Assembly: GCA_036269075.1 (NCBI GenBank)
Contig: DATASX010000019.1
Coordinates: 1-64,000, forward strand
Direction of reading: 5' to 3'
DNA: 64,000 bases
Source of the DNA: Sporichthyaceae bacterium
GTDB lineage: Bacteria > Actinomycetota > Actinomycetes > Sporichthyales > Sporichthyaceae
Shown: positions 25,060-33,969 of the stretch, in pieces
How the letters are laid out: every line of letters starts with the position of its first letter
Numbering within the stretch: position 1 is the stretch's first letter
Position numbers and translations under genes: made by a program
Notes under the pieces: generated by a model
Databases searched by the model: none
Told to the model about the DNA's origin: nothing
What the model saw: only the letters and a program-made list of their open reading frames with translations

Positions 25060-25854
25060 TCAGGCGGCGACGGCGATCTCTCGCGAGCCCTCCAGCAGCA
25101 CCCGGGCGACACCGGCCAGGTCGTCCCAGACCGGCATGTGACCCCACCCCCGCGGGGTCAGCCACCGGGTGTGCGCGGGCAACTCGTCGCGGACCCGGCA
25201 GCCCGGCCCGAGGATCACGTCGCGGGCGCCGAACGCGATCGTCGTCGGCACGTCGATCACCATGCCGCCGGTGAAGCGCTTGCCGGAGGCCGCGGCCAAC
25301 GTCGGCTCGAACCCGGCCGCGCCGACCATCGCCGCAGCGTCGTCGAGCAGGGCCTGGCGCGGCATCCGCCAGGGCCGCCCCACGACGTTCGCGGTCAGCA
25401 TCAAGCGCAACGGCGTGATGCGGGTCAGCGGGTCGAGCACCTGGTCGAGGCGGGCGGGCATGTCATGGATGCCGCGGACCTGCCACTTCGTGTAGCGCGG
25501 CACCCGGCCCCGCCACAGGCCGGCCGGCGAGATCCCGGTGACCGAGGCGACGCCGCCGGCGCGGGCCATCTCCAGCGCCACCCAACCGCCGAGGGAGTTG
25601 CCGGCCACGTGCGGCCGGTCCAGCCCAAGGGAGGCGCAGAACTGCGCGACGGTGGCGGCCAGGCCGCGGGCGCTCAGGTCCTCACCGGGGCGCAGCGGAC
25701 TCGCGCCGAAGCCCGGCAGGTCGATCGAGACGACCTCACGCAACGACGTGAGGTGCGGCAGCAACGGCTCCCACACCTCCTTGCGCGACCCGATGCCGTG
25801 CAGCAGCACGAGCGCCGGGCCGGATCCACCGCGGGTGTGGGCCAGTCCAGTCAT
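25060..25854 (-). CDS. Alpha/beta-fold hydrolase
   Basis: 264 residues with the canonical fold: LVLLHGIGSRKEVWEPLLP (oxyanion region HGIG), the strand-and-turn VVSIDLPGFGAS, the nucleophile elbow VAGNSLGGWVALE with Ser near residue 87, and the catalytic His in RGWGHMPVWDDLAGV. A cap region lies between residues 115 and 185. Substrate unknown: esterase, lipase or a carbon-carbon hydrolase are all possible. It is divergent from fadE5 across a 200-base region, which raises the possibility of shared control and a lipid substrate, but this is inference. No signal peptide, so cytoplasmic. Confidence 0.85.
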   Translation of the reverse strand: MTGLAHTRGGSGPALVLLHGIGSRKEVWEPLLPHLTSLREVVSIDLPGFGASPLRPGEDLSARGLAATVAQFCASLGLDRPHVAGNSLGGWVALEMARAGGVASVTGISPAGLWRGRVPRYTKWQVRGIHDMPARLDQVLDPLTRITPLRLMLTANVVGRPWRMPRQALLDDAAAMVGAAGFEPTLAAASGKRFTGGMVIDVPTTIAFGARDVILGPGCRVRDELPAHTRWLTPRGWGHMPVWDDLAGVARVLLEGSREIAVAA

Positions 25855-25945
25855 TCCGGGCTCCGGGGGTCAGCGGGCCCCAGCGGCGACGGCGGTCGTC
25901 GCAGGGACGAAATCGGGGCGGGGACGCGTCCAAGATCTCGAGTAC

Positions 25946-25989
25946 TTGACACCAAGTTACCGGTGAGTATGTTATGTTACTGACGAGTA
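25946..25989 (+). promoter_or_regulatory. fadE5 promoter with two overlapping TTAC-N6-GTA sites
   Basis: TTGACA (25946-25951) and TATGTT (25968-25973) with a 16-base spacer form a good sigma-70-type promoter. Two related sites, TTACCGGTGAGTA (25957-25969) and TTACTGACGAGTA (25977-25989), start exactly 20 bases apart and cover the spacer, the -10 and the start region. They look like tandem repressor sites, plausibly for a TetR-family fatty-acid regulator. Confidence 0.6.
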
Positions 25990-26057
25990 GGCGAGGGTAA
26001 CCCTCCACTCCGAAACAAGTTTTCTACGGCACGGGCCGATCCGCGGAGGCGAGATTC

Positions 26058-27902
26058 ATGGGCCACTACATCTCCAACCGGCGTGACCTGGACTTCAATC
26101 TCTTCGAGTTCCTGCGGCGCGACCAGGTCCTGGGCACCGGTGCATATGCCGAGGTGGACGTCGACTCGGCCCGCGCGCTGCTCGATGAGACCGAGCGGCT
26201 GTGCGCCGAGGACCTGCCCGACTCGATGATCGACTCCGACCGCAACCCACCGGTCTTCGATCCCAAGAACCACACCGTGGTCATGCCGGAGACCTTCAAG
26301 AAGGCCCAGCACGCCTACATGGACTCCGAGATGTGGCGCCTGGACCTGCCGGTCGAGATCGGCGGCACCGCGGCGCCGATGACGCTGCGCTGGGCCATCC
26401 AGGAGATGGTGCTCGGCGCCAACCCGGGTGTGCACATCTACGCCGCCGGGCCGGGCTTCGCCAACGTGCTGTTCCGTAACGGCACCGACGAGCAGAAGCG
26501 CCTGGCGCAGTTGATGGTCGACAAGCGCTGGGGCGCCACGATGTGCCTGACCGAGCCGGACGCCGGCTCCGACGTCGGCGCCGGGCGGACCAAGGCCACG
26601 CTGCAGGCCGACGGCACCTGGCACATCACCGGCGTGAAGCGGTTCATCACCTCGGCCGAGCACGACATGACCGACAACATCGTCCACTTCGTGCTGGCCC
26701 GCCCCGAGGGCGCCGGCGCGGGCACCAAGGGCCTGTCGCTGTTCATCGTCTCGAAGTTCCACGTGGACATCGACACCGGTGAACTCGGCGAGCGCAACGG
26801 CGCCTTCGTCACCAACGTCGAGCACAAGATGGGCCTGAAGGCCTCGACCACCTGTGAACTGACCTTCGGCGACACAGGAACATCGGGAGGTGGCCCGGCG
26901 GTCGGCACTCTTCTCGGCGACGTCCACGACGGCATCGCCCAGATGTTCCAGGTCATCGAGAACGCCCGGATGATGGTCGGCACGAAGGCGATCGCCACGC
27001 TCTCGACCGGCTACCTCAACGCGCTGGCCTACGCCAAGGAGCGCGTCCAGGGCCCGGACCTGACCCGCTCCACCGACAAGACCGCGCCGCGGGTGACGAT
27101 CCTGCATCACCCCGAGGTCCGCCGGTCGCTGATGATGCAGAAGGCCTACGTCGAAGGCATGCGGGCGCTCGTGCTCTACACCGCGAGCATCCAGGACGCG
27201 ATCTACAACGAGACGCTGCAGGGCAACGAGGCCGACAAGGCCCTCGAGGGCTTGAACGATCTGCTGCTGCCGCTGGTCAAGGGCGTCGGGTCCGAGCGGT
27301 CCTACGCACTGCTCGGCGATGCGCTGCAGATCTTCGGCGGCTCCGGGTACCTGCAGGACTACCCGCTGGAGCAATACATCCGCGACGCCAAGATCGACAC
27401 CCTCTACGAGGGCACCACGGCGATCCAGGGCATGGACTTCTTCTTCCGCAAGATCGTCCGGGACCAGGGTCAGTCGCTGACCTCGCTGGCCGGCGAGATC
27501 GAGAAGTTCGCCGCCGACGACCCGACCGGGCCGCTGGGCGCCGAGCGGGGGCTGCTCGGCGCCGCGCTGGCCGACGTGCAGGCGATCGTCGGCACCATGG
27601 TCGGCTCGCTGACCGACGCCATGGGCGAGGTCACGCAGCTGTACAAGGTCGGCCAGAACACCACCCGACTGCTGATGGCCGCCGGCGACCTGGTGATCGG
27701 GTGGCTGCTGCTGCGGCAGGCCGAGGTCGCGTTGCGTGGGCTGGACAACCTGCCCGGCGCGAAGGACGAGCAGTTCTACCGCGGCAAGGTCGCGGCGGCG
27801 CGTTTCTTCGCCACCCAGGTGCTGCCGACCCTGCACGCGCAGCGGCTCATCGCCGAGTCGGTCGACAACTCGCTGATGGACGTGGCCGAGTCCGACTTCT
27901 GA
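26058..27902 (+). CDS. fadE5: Acyl-CoA dehydrogenase of the FadE5 type
   Basis: 614 residues, matching FadE5 in length and in many phrases: the N-terminus [37 protein letters not shown], the FAD/substrate segment [35 protein letters not shown], and the C-terminal signature around [20 protein letters not shown] with YEGTTAIQG. The likely catalytic Glu is in YEGTT, as in related ACADs. It oxidises acyl-CoA to trans-2-enoyl-CoA in beta-oxidation with broad chain-length range. The extra C-terminal domain (about 480-614) is typical of this subfamily. Transcription probably starts at the promoter just upstream, under two operator-like repeats. It ends 12 bases from the convergent permease gene. Confidence 0.93.
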   Translation: MGHYISNRRDLDFNLFEFLRRDQVLGTGAYAEVDVDSARALLDETERLCAEDLPDSMIDSDRNPPVFDPKNHTVVMPETFKKAQHAYMDSEMWRLDLPVEIGGTAAPMTLRWAIQEMVLGANPGVHIYAAGPGFANVLFRNGTDEQKRLAQLMVDKRWGATMCLTEPDAGSDVGAGRTKATLQADGTWHITGVKRFITSAEHDMTDNIVHFVLARPEGAGAGTKGLSLFIVSKFHVDIDTGELGERNGAFVTNVEHKMGLKASTTCELTFGDTGTSGGGPAVGTLLGDVHDGIAQMFQVIENARMMVGTKAIATLSTGYLNALAYAKERVQGPDLTRSTDKTAPRVTILHHPEVRRSLMMQKAYVEGMRALVLYTASIQDAIYNETLQGNEADKALEGLNDLLLPLVKGVGSERSYALLGDALQIFGGSGYLQDYPLEQYIRDAKIDTLYEGTTAIQGMDFFFRKIVRDQGQSLTSLAGEIEKFAADDPTGPLGAERGLLGAALADVQAIVGTMVGSLTDAMGEVTQLYKVGQNTTRLLMAAGDLVIGWLLLRQAEVALRGLDNLPGAKDEQFYRGKVAAARFFATQVLPTLHAQRLIAESVDNSLMDVAESDF

Positions 27903-27914
27903 GCCCGCGGGTCG

Positions 27915-29162
27915 TCAGGTCCCGATGACGCGTAGGCCCAGCCAGAGGGCGGCGGTCGCCGCGGTGATGCCCGGGACCACCGTGAGCAGCGCGTGGCGGG
28001 TGAAGGTGGCCAGGCTGATCGGCAGGCCCGCGGCCCGGGTGACCCGGAGCCACAGCAAAGTGGCCAGCGAGCCGACGTAGGTCAGGTTCGGGCCGACGTT
28101 CACCCCGATCAGCGTGGCCAGCACCGCTCCCGGGCCTGCCGCCGCCGCCGCCGGTACCAGCAGCAGTACCGCGGGCAGGTTGTTTACGAGGTTGGCCAGC
28201 AGTGCCGCCGCCGCGGCCGTGAGCAGCAGCCGACCGAAGCCGGCGCCGGGGTGCACCACGTGCCGGACCACTCGGTCCAGCCCGTGCCGGGAGACCGCGT
28301 CGACGAGGACGGCCAGCGCGGCCACGAACAGCAGGAACCCCGGCGCGGCCCACCCGAGGACCTGGCAGGGCCGCAGCTGTCCGGCGAACAGCCGCCGCAG
28401 CCCGAGCAGCACCGCCCCGCCGGCGGCGACCACCCCCACCGGAACCCCGAGCGGCGAGGACAGCACGAAGCCGCACAACGTCGCCGCGAGGACGGCCAGT
28501 GCCCAGAGCGGCGGCCGCGCCCCGGCCGGCGGTGGCTGCCGGTGTGCGTCCGGGGCTACGGCCAGATCCGCCCGGAAGCAGAGCCGGGCCCCGAGGTACT
28601 CCACGACCAGCACCGCCACCGTCGGCAGCGTCATCAGCGCCGCGAACCGCCCCACCGAGAGCCGTCCGGCGTGGAAGGCCAACAGGTTCGACAGGTTCGA
28701 CACCGGCAGGAGCAGCGAGCCGGCGTTGGCCACGTGCACGGTGGTGTGCAGGTGCGGCCGGACCCGGGCCCCGGTGCGGGCAGCGGTCGCGATCACCACC
28801 GGCGTGAACAACACCACCGTGGCGTCCAGGCTCAGCACCGTGGTGACCAGGAACCCGACGCCCAGCACTGCGCCCAGCAACCCGGTCGGCCGACGACCGG
28901 AGCCGGCCAGCAGCGACCCGGCCCACTCGAAGACGCCCTCGAGCTCGCACAGCCGGGCGAGCACCAGAACCGCGGCGAGGAAGCCCAGGGTCGGCGCCAG
29001 CGCGTGCAGCTGCGCCCGAGCGGCCGCAGCGGGCTCCAGGCCGGCGAGCAGGCAGAGCACTGCCGCCGGGACGGCCACGACCGCCTCAGGCAGCCCCCGC
29101 GGACGCGCGACGGCCCAACCCAGGGTGAGGGCCAGCAGGCCCAGGCACGCGCCCAGCGCCAC
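27915..29162 (-). CDS. ArsB/SLC13-type ion permease
   Basis: 415 residues, very hydrophobic, with ten or more helices. Two family-typical half-helix motifs are present: PVSNLSNLLAF (near residue 155) and LLANLVNNLPAVLLLVPA (near 335), matching the SNxxN pattern of the ArsB/NhaD/SLC13 group. It may export arsenite or move dicarboxylate or sodium ions; there is no arsR or arsC neighbour, so arsenic is not certain. The start is GTG at 29162. It converges with fadE5. The upstream 290-base gap to the divergent tetR gene may hold control sites for both. Confidence 0.8.
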   Translation of the reverse strand: MALGACLGLLALTLGWAVARPRGLPEAVVAVPAAVLCLLAGLEPAAAARAQLHALAPTLGFLAAVLVLARLCELEGVFEWAGSLLAGSGRRPTGLLGAVLGVGFLVTTVLSLDATVVLFTPVVIATAARTGARVRPHLHTTVHVANAGSLLLPVSNLSNLLAFHAGRLSVGRFAALMTLPTVAVLVVEYLGARLCFRADLAVAPDAHRQPPPAGARPPLWALAVLAATLCGFVLSSPLGVPVGVVAAGGAVLLGLRRLFAGQLRPCQVLGWAAPGFLLFVAALAVLVDAVSRHGLDRVVRHVVHPGAGFGRLLLTAAAAALLANLVNNLPAVLLLVPAAAAAGPGAVLATLIGVNVGPNLTYVGSLATLLWLRVTRAAGLPISLATFTRHALLTVVPGITAATAALWLGLRVIGT

Positions 29163-29453
29163 CGCGGGCCCCCTTCTCGAGGCTGCGCCGCGGACTCTGG
29201 CCGGCCCCGTCTCCCGCGACCCGAACTGCCCCGCCGGAGCCCCGGTATGACATCCGAGCGGAACTCAGTTCTGCCGAACCCTTGGCCAACCCCATGATCG
29301 TCGTCGCCCGGACGGAAGGTATGTTCGGGTAAAGAAGCGGCGCAGGACGGGGCCTGTCGAACGCAGTTCGTCGGCTAGTCCGCCGTGGGTGGTGTAAGCG
29401 CTCGCAGGCACGGAGCTGAAGGCCGGGCTCACCGACGCACTTGGTGTCACGAA

Positions 29454-30128
29454 ATGATGAAGATGGATCAGATCAGCACTCATCAGGCGGACCTGCAGGC
29501 GCCGGCCGCGCCGGCGCTGCGGCGCGAGCCGATGCAGCGCCGCAGCGTGGCGCGCGTTCAGCGCATGCTGGACGCCGCCCAGGAGCTGGTCGCCGAGATC
29601 GGTTACGACGCGCTGACCACCACGCTGATCGCCGAGCGGGCAGGGGTCTCGATCGGGTCGCTGTACCAGTTCTTCCCGGACAAGCAGGCCGTGGTCCGCG
29701 CGGTCGCGCTGCGCAATCTGGAGATCTTCAGCGACCGGCTGACGGCAATGGTTCGGTCACGATCGATGCGCAGTTGGTGGGACGTCGTTTCCGAAGTTAT
29801 TGATCTTTATGTGGACATGCACCAGAAGATCCCCGGATTCCGGGCGATCCGATTCGGCGATGTCGCCGACCTGCATCTGCTCGACCCCGAACGCGACAAC
29901 GACACCGTCGTCGTCGACCGATTCATCCAGTTGATCGCGCCGTTCGTCCAGGTTCGTCCCACCGACGAGCTGCGACTGGACCTGGTGATCGCGGTGCGAA
30001 TCGCCGATTCCCTGACCCGGTACGCCTTCGAGCGCGACCCCGCCGGCGACGTCGACGTGCTCGAGGAAACCAAGCGAGTGGTTAGAGCACACCTAAGTCG
30101 TGCTCTCGGTGATCCAGAACTGGGCTGA
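29454..30128 (+). CDS. TetR-family transcriptional regulator
   Basis: About 224 residues. After a disordered Ala/Pro-rich start, the DNA-binding domain is clear: RRSVARVQRMLDAAQELVAEIG, then the helix-turn-helix ALTTTLIAERAGVSIGSLYQ with the FFPDKQAVVRAV continuation. The C-terminal ligand domain contains RFIQLIAPFVQVRPTDELRLD. Such proteins repress until a small molecule binds. Two adjacent ATGs (29454 and 29457) precede the sequence; the frame is open further upstream to GTG 29385. Target genes are unknown; the divergent permease and the nearby fadE5 promoter repeats are both candidates. Confidence 0.88.
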   Translation: MMKMDQISTHQADLQAPAAPALRREPMQRRSVARVQRMLDAAQELVAEIGYDALTTTLIAERAGVSIGSLYQFFPDKQAVVRAVALRNLEIFSDRLTAMVRSRSMRSWWDVVSEVIDLYVDMHQKIPGFRAIRFGDVADLHLLDPERDNDTVVVDRFIQLIAPFVQVRPTDELRLDLVIAVRIADSLTRYAFERDPAGDVDVLEETKRVVRAHLSRALGDPELG

Positions 30129-30272
30129 TTCTCAGCGTTCCAAGCTGGTTCTTGGCAATATCTTCACTGGTAATCCCGGACGAACTCACGCACCATTACC
30201 ACGTCCCGTCAATGGGGCGTTCGAACCGTCCGCCGCGGTGACCGCCCTGAACCTGATGAAAGGCTGGCCGCC

Positions 30273-31487
30273 GTGCCCCAGGTGGCAAAGGGTTCGTCTG
30301 TGCGTCGCCCCGGTCGTGGGGCCGCCCTGGTCGTACTGCTCGGACTGCTCGGTGGCTGCGCCACCTCGGTGCAGGCCAGCGACGTCGCCCAGGCCAGACC
30401 GCAGACCGCTGGCGCGGCTGCCGGGAACACCTCCACGACGACGGCGGCCACCAACCCGAACCTGTTGCCGGGCATGCCCGCGCCGCTGGACCCGAACAAC
30501 CTGTACGCGGCCGACGTGGCCGGGGCGCTCCAGCCGTTCCTGAAGAACGTCACCCCGCGGGTCTACGTCCCGAACTCCCGGGGCCACACGGTCGACGTGA
30601 TCGATCCGGCAACGGCCAAGGTCGTCCAGACCATCGACGTGGGCATCAACCCGCAGCACGTCGTGCCGTCGTGGGACATGAAGACGCTGTGGGTCAACAA
30701 CGACAAGGGCAACTCGCTTACCCCGATCGACGCGATCACCGGCGTCGTCGGTGCCCCGGTCCCGGTGCACGACCCCTACAACCTCTACTTCACCCCGGAC
30801 GGCAAGTCCGCGGTTGTGATGGCCTCCGAGGACCGTCAGATCGTGTTCCGCGACCCGCACACGATGGCGATCCAGTCGACGCTGCCGGTCGCGTGCGACG
30901 GCGTGAACCACGCCGACTTCTCACCCGACGGCAAGTACATGATCGTCACCTGCGAGTTCACCGGCGCGCTGCTGAAGGTCGACGTGGTCAACCACACGCT
31001 GCTCGGCACGCTGCCGCTGGACAAGGGCGCGATGCCGCAGGACATCAAGGTCGCCCCGGACGGCAAGAGCTGGTACGTCGCCGACATGATGCGCAACGGC
31101 ATCTACACACTCGACGGCGACAATTTCAAGATCACCGGCTTCATCCCGACCGGCAAGGCCGCGCACGGCCTGTTCATGAGCCGTGACGCCAAGCTGATGT
31201 ACATCAGCAACCGCGGCGAGGGCTCGATCTCCACGATGGACCTGGCCACCCAGCAGATCATCCACAAGTGGTTCATCCCCGGCGGGGGTAGCCCGGACAT
31301 GGGCGGCCTGTCGGTCGACGGGAACATGCTGTGGGTCTCCGGTCGCTACAGCAGCGCGGTCTACGAGATCGACGTGCAGAACTGGAGCCTGATCGCGAAG
31401 ATCCCGGCCGGCGCGCAGCCGCACGGCCTGTGCGTCTGGCCGCAGCCGGGCCGCTACTCCCTCGGCCACACCGGGATCATGCGCTAG
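30273..31487 (+). CDS. Lipoprotein with YVTN-type beta-propeller
   Basis: About 404 residues. A lipobox (LGGC) near residue 28 shows an exported lipid-anchored protein. A low-complexity Ala/Thr linker leads to a seven-bladed propeller of YVTN/NHL type, with repeats such as VYVPNSRGHTVDVIDPATAK, LYFTPDGKSAVVMASEDR, HADFSPDGKYMIVTCE and LMYISNRGEGSISTMDLATQ. These bind or scaffold ligands rather than having a fixed catalytic motif. GTG 30273 is listed; GTG 30300, with AAAGGG seven bases upstream and a better signal-peptide length, is equally likely. It converges with the kelch lipoprotein gene 23 bases away. Confidence 0.85.
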   Translation: MPQVAKGSSVRRPGRGAALVVLLGLLGGCATSVQASDVAQARPQTAGAAAGNTSTTTAATNPNLLPGMPAPLDPNNLYAADVAGALQPFLKNVTPRVYVPNSRGHTVDVIDPATAKVVQTIDVGINPQHVVPSWDMKTLWVNNDKGNSLTPIDAITGVVGAPVPVHDPYNLYFTPDGKSAVVMASEDRQIVFRDPHTMAIQSTLPVACDGVNHADFSPDGKYMIVTCEFTGALLKVDVVNHTLLGTLPLDKGAMPQDIKVAPDGKSWYVADMMRNGIYTLDGDNFKITGFIPTGKAAHGLFMSRDAKLMYISNRGEGSISTMDLATQQIIHKWFIPGGGSPDMGGLSVDGNMLWVSGRYSSAVYEIDVQNWSLIAKIPAGAQPHGLCVWPQPGRYSLGHTGIMR

Positions 31488-31510
31488 CCGCAAGGCAACA
31501 TCTTCGTAGG

Positions 31511-32533
31511 TCAGGGGCCGAGGATCTGGAGCCGGTCGGTCTCCAGCGAGGCGCCGCCGACCGGGCCGCCGGCCGGGACGTAGAGCTTGCCGTCGACCAC
31601 TGCGGCGCCGATGCCCTGGACGGCCTGCAGCAGCTTCGGCAGCGGGCTCCAGGCGTTGGTGGCCGGGTCCCAGGCCCAGACGTCGCCGAAGACCTTGGTC
31701 TCGGTCGAGTTCTCCCCGCCCAGGACAACGAACCTGCCGCCGAAGTCCGCGCCGGCGAAGGAGTTCCGCGGCGCGGGCAGGGGGGCGGCAGTCGACCACT
31801 TGTCGGTCGACGGGTCGTAGACGTCGTGCTCGGTGTTCTCCCCGGGCCGCCCGCCGGCCACGTGGATCTTGCCGTCGACGACGGCGTAGGCGGTGTGGTC
31901 GGTGGGCCGGGGGATCGGTGCCGCAGTGGTCCAGGTGTCGGTGGCCGGGTCGAAGACGTCGTGGCGATTGATGTCGCCATGGGAATCGCGCCCACCGATC
32001 AGGTGGATCTTGCCGTCGAGGACGACCGCCACGGCGGCCGCCCGCGGGGTCGGCATCGGCGCCAGCGTCGTCCATCGCCCGGTGCCGGGGTCGAAGCGGT
32101 ACACCGCGTCGGTGACGCCCTTCGGGTTGTATCCGCCCATCGCGTAAAGCATTCCGCCGACCGTGGTGGTGCCGACGTGATCGAGCTGGTCGGGCAGGTC
32201 GGCCAACGTCGACCACTTGCCGGTGGACACGTCGAACATGACGTGCACGGCGTGGTGCGGCTTGCCCTGGATGTAGCCGCCGAGCACGTGGATCTGCTCG
32301 CCGAGCGCCGCGACCCCGATCTCGCTGACCGCCAACGGCAGTTTCGGCCCGTCGCTCCAGACATAGGAAGCCAACGCGGCTTCCGCGCCCGGCCAGACGG
32401 AGTCCAACGGCTTCGACAGCGGCGAGGCCGGGGACACGCTGACCGTCGGCAGGGCGGACACCGACCCGCCCGACCCGCAGGCCGACAGCAGCACGGCGAC
32501 GCCCAGCACGCTGAGGTTCTGACGCACCGTCAC
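31511..32533 (-). CDS. Kelch-repeat lipoprotein
   Basis: 340 residues. The N-terminus MTVRQNLSVLGVAVLLSAC carries a lipobox (LSAC), so the protein is exported and lipid-anchored. From residue 55 there are six kelch repeats, each with the Gly-Gly pair and downstream Tyr/Trp spacing (for example HVLGGYIQGKPHHAVHVMFD, YAMGGYNPKGVTDAVYRFDP, HLIGGRDSHGDINRHDVFDP). They should close into a beta-propeller used for protein or glycan contacts. It begins within the last four bases of the nitrilase gene (GTGA overlap), so it is co-translated with that enzyme. A second propeller lipoprotein gene, YVTN type, ends 23 bases away on the other strand. Confidence 0.9.
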   Translation of the reverse strand: MTVRQNLSVLGVAVLLSACGSGGSVSALPTVSVSPASPLSKPLDSVWPGAEAALASYVWSDGPKLPLAVSEIGVAALGEQIHVLGGYIQGKPHHAVHVMFDVSTGKWSTLADLPDQLDHVGTTTVGGMLYAMGGYNPKGVTDAVYRFDPGTGRWTTLAPMPTPRAAAVAVVLDGKIHLIGGRDSHGDINRHDVFDPATDTWTTAAPIPRPTDHTAYAVVDGKIHVAGGRPGENTEHDVYDPSTDKWSTAAPLPAPRNSFAGADFGGRFVVLGGENSTETKVFGDVWAWDPATNAWSPLPKLLQAVQGIGAAVVDGKLYVPAGGPVGGASLETDRLQILGP

Positions 32534-33312
32534 TTTGCGTCTCCCAGTCGTCGGTCGCGCAGGACCGGGAACTCGGCCCGCACCACGTCGACCCGCGCCG
32601 GGTCGATCTCGACGTCCAGCACGGTCTCGGTGGTCCCCGCCTGCGCGAGGACCTCACCCCAAGGATCCACCACCAACGACCCGCCCGCCTGTTCGATACC
32701 GACCTGTGTGCCGCAGGCGCCGACGGCCGCGACGAACGCCAGGTTCTCCACCGCCCGCGCCCGGGCGAGCAGCCGCCAGTGCTCGGACCGTCGGGCCGGC
32801 CACGAGGCGCTGACCACGAACATCTGCGCCCCGGCGTCGAGCAGCGCCCGGAACATCTCCGGGAAGCGCAGGTCGTAACAGGTGGCGATGCCGACCGTGG
32901 CCTGCGGCAACTTCCACAGCACCAACTCGGTTCCGGGGGCGACCGTGACGGCTTCTCCGGTGTCGAAGCCGAACCGGTGGATCTTGCGGTACTTCTGGAC
33001 CGGGACGCCGTCCGGGTCGATGAGCACCGCGGTGTTGTAGAGGTTGTCGCCGTCGCGCTCGACGATCGAGCCGGCGTGCAGATGCACCCCCGCGGCCTGC
33101 GCGGCCGCGCACATCGCGCCGACCACCGGCCCGTCGAGACCCTCGGCGGTCAGGTCCCACCGGTCGGGCACCCAGGCACCGTGCGCCCACAGCTCGGGCA
33201 GCACCACCAGATCCGCGCCGGCGCAGCGACGCACCGCCGCCGCCGCCCGCCCGATGCGCTCGGCCATCGGCTCGGTCAGCGAGACGTCGAGTTGGGCCAG
33301 GCAGATCCGCAT
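32530..33312 (-). CDS. Nitrilase-superfamily carbon-nitrogen hydrolase
   Basis: 260 residues with the full catalytic triad of the superfamily: Glu in VVLPELWAHGAW (about residue 42), Lys in QKYRKIHRFGFDTG (about 108) and the nucleophile Cys in IATCYDLRFPEMFR (about 143), plus the family phrase VVSASWPARRSEHW. It should hydrolyse an amide such as omega-amidase or deaminated-glutathione-type substrates, in the cytoplasm. The ATG at 33312 is preceded by a weak site. Its stop overlaps the kelch lipoprotein start. Coupling a cytoplasmic amidase to a surface propeller is unusual and may just be an operon of convenience. Confidence 0.9.
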   Translation of the reverse strand: MRICLAQLDVSLTEPMAERIGRAAAAVRRCAGADLVVLPELWAHGAWVPDRWDLTAEGLDGPVVGAMCAAAQAAGVHLHAGSIVERDGDNLYNTAVLIDPDGVPVQKYRKIHRFGFDTGEAVTVAPGTELVLWKLPQATVGIATCYDLRFPEMFRALLDAGAQMFVVSASWPARRSEHWRLLARARAVENLAFVAAVGACGTQVGIEQAGGSLVVDPWGEVLAQAGTTETVLDVEIDPARVDVVRAEFPVLRDRRLGDAK

Positions 33313-33356
33313 GGGCCCAAGTCTGGCGTTCCACACCCGGAGGCGGGCCGCCGGGT

Positions 33357-33454
33357 TTGACGTCGTCGACCTTTACGGCAGCTTGTCGGCGCTTGTCCCT
33401 GCCTGTCGACGGTTATTACTGCCGACAGGCAGGGACAAAGGTCGACGACGTCAA
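33357..33454 (-). terminator. Large nested inverted repeat after the VOC gene
   Basis: The outer arms are TTGACGTCGTCGACCTTT (33357-33374) and its exact complement (33437-33454). The inner arms are TTGTCCCTGCCTGTCG (33393-33408) and its complement (33423-33438), with a 14-base loop. An unpaired 18-base bulge sits on one side. It follows the VOC stop and precedes the nitrilase gene, so it may terminate the bkd/VOC transcript. Confidence 0.55.
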
Positions 33455-33484
33455 GCCGTCCCGACGTCAAGCCGTCCCGACGTC
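33447..33484. repeat. Tandem 16-base repeat
   Basis: GACGTCAAGCCGTCCC occurs twice in tandem (33447-33462, 33463-33478) and starts a third time (GACGTC). The first copy shares eight bases with the outer hairpin arm, which suggests slippage from it. It ends at the VOC stop codon region. Confidence 0.7.
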
Positions 33485-33485
33485 G

Positions 33486-33923
33486 TCAAGCGATGGGGGA
33501 GGTGAACTCCAGCGCGATGCCGTCCGGGTCGAAGAAGGCCAGGAACGCCAGGCCGAAGCTCTCCAGGACGCGGACCGGGCCGTGCTCGATACCCGAGGAG
33601 TCCAGCTCGCCGACCATCCCGTCCAGCTCGGCGCGGGAATCCAGCGCGAAGCTGACGTGGTCCAGCCCGACGCGGAACGGGTCGAAGCGGTCGCCGGCGT
33701 GGGCCGCGTCGACCGGGCGCAGGCCGATCAGCATCGTCCCGTTGGTCAGCACGACCCCGCCCTGCAGACCGTCGAGGAGTTCCTCGTGGTGCTCGTGACC
33801 CTCCGGCGGCGGGCCGTCGGCGGCGACCTGCAGACCCAGCAGTTCGGTATAGAACTTCTTCGACCGCTCGACGTCGTTGACGGTCAGGCGCATGTGGTGC
33901 GGGGTGCCCAGGGTCAGTGCCAT
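33486..33923 (-). CDS. VOC-family (glyoxalase/dioxygenase-type) protein
   Basis: 145 residues with the two beta-alpha-beta-beta-beta modules of the vicinal-oxygen-chelate fold. The first has HHMRLTVNDVERSKKFYTEL and the second VGLDHVSFALDSRAELDGMV, ending DPDGIALEFTS, where a Glu is the usual metal ligand. The His near residue 10 and the Glu near the C-terminus could hold a metal. The insert HEHHEELLDGLQ adds further histidines. Reaction unknown: lyase, epimerase, dioxygenase or drug binding. It follows bkdC by 46 bases on the same strand and could be part of that transcript. Confidence 0.8.
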   Translation of the reverse strand: MALTLGTPHHMRLTVNDVERSKKFYTELLGLQVAADGPPPEGHEHHEELLDGLQGGVVLTNGTMLIGLRPVDAAHAGDRFDPFRVGLDHVSFALDSRAELDGMVGELDSSGIEHGPVRVLESFGLAFLAFFDPDGIALEFTSPIA

Positions 33924-33969
33924 CGCCGGTCCCTTGCGGTCGGGGTTGCCTGACCCCCATCCTCACCGC

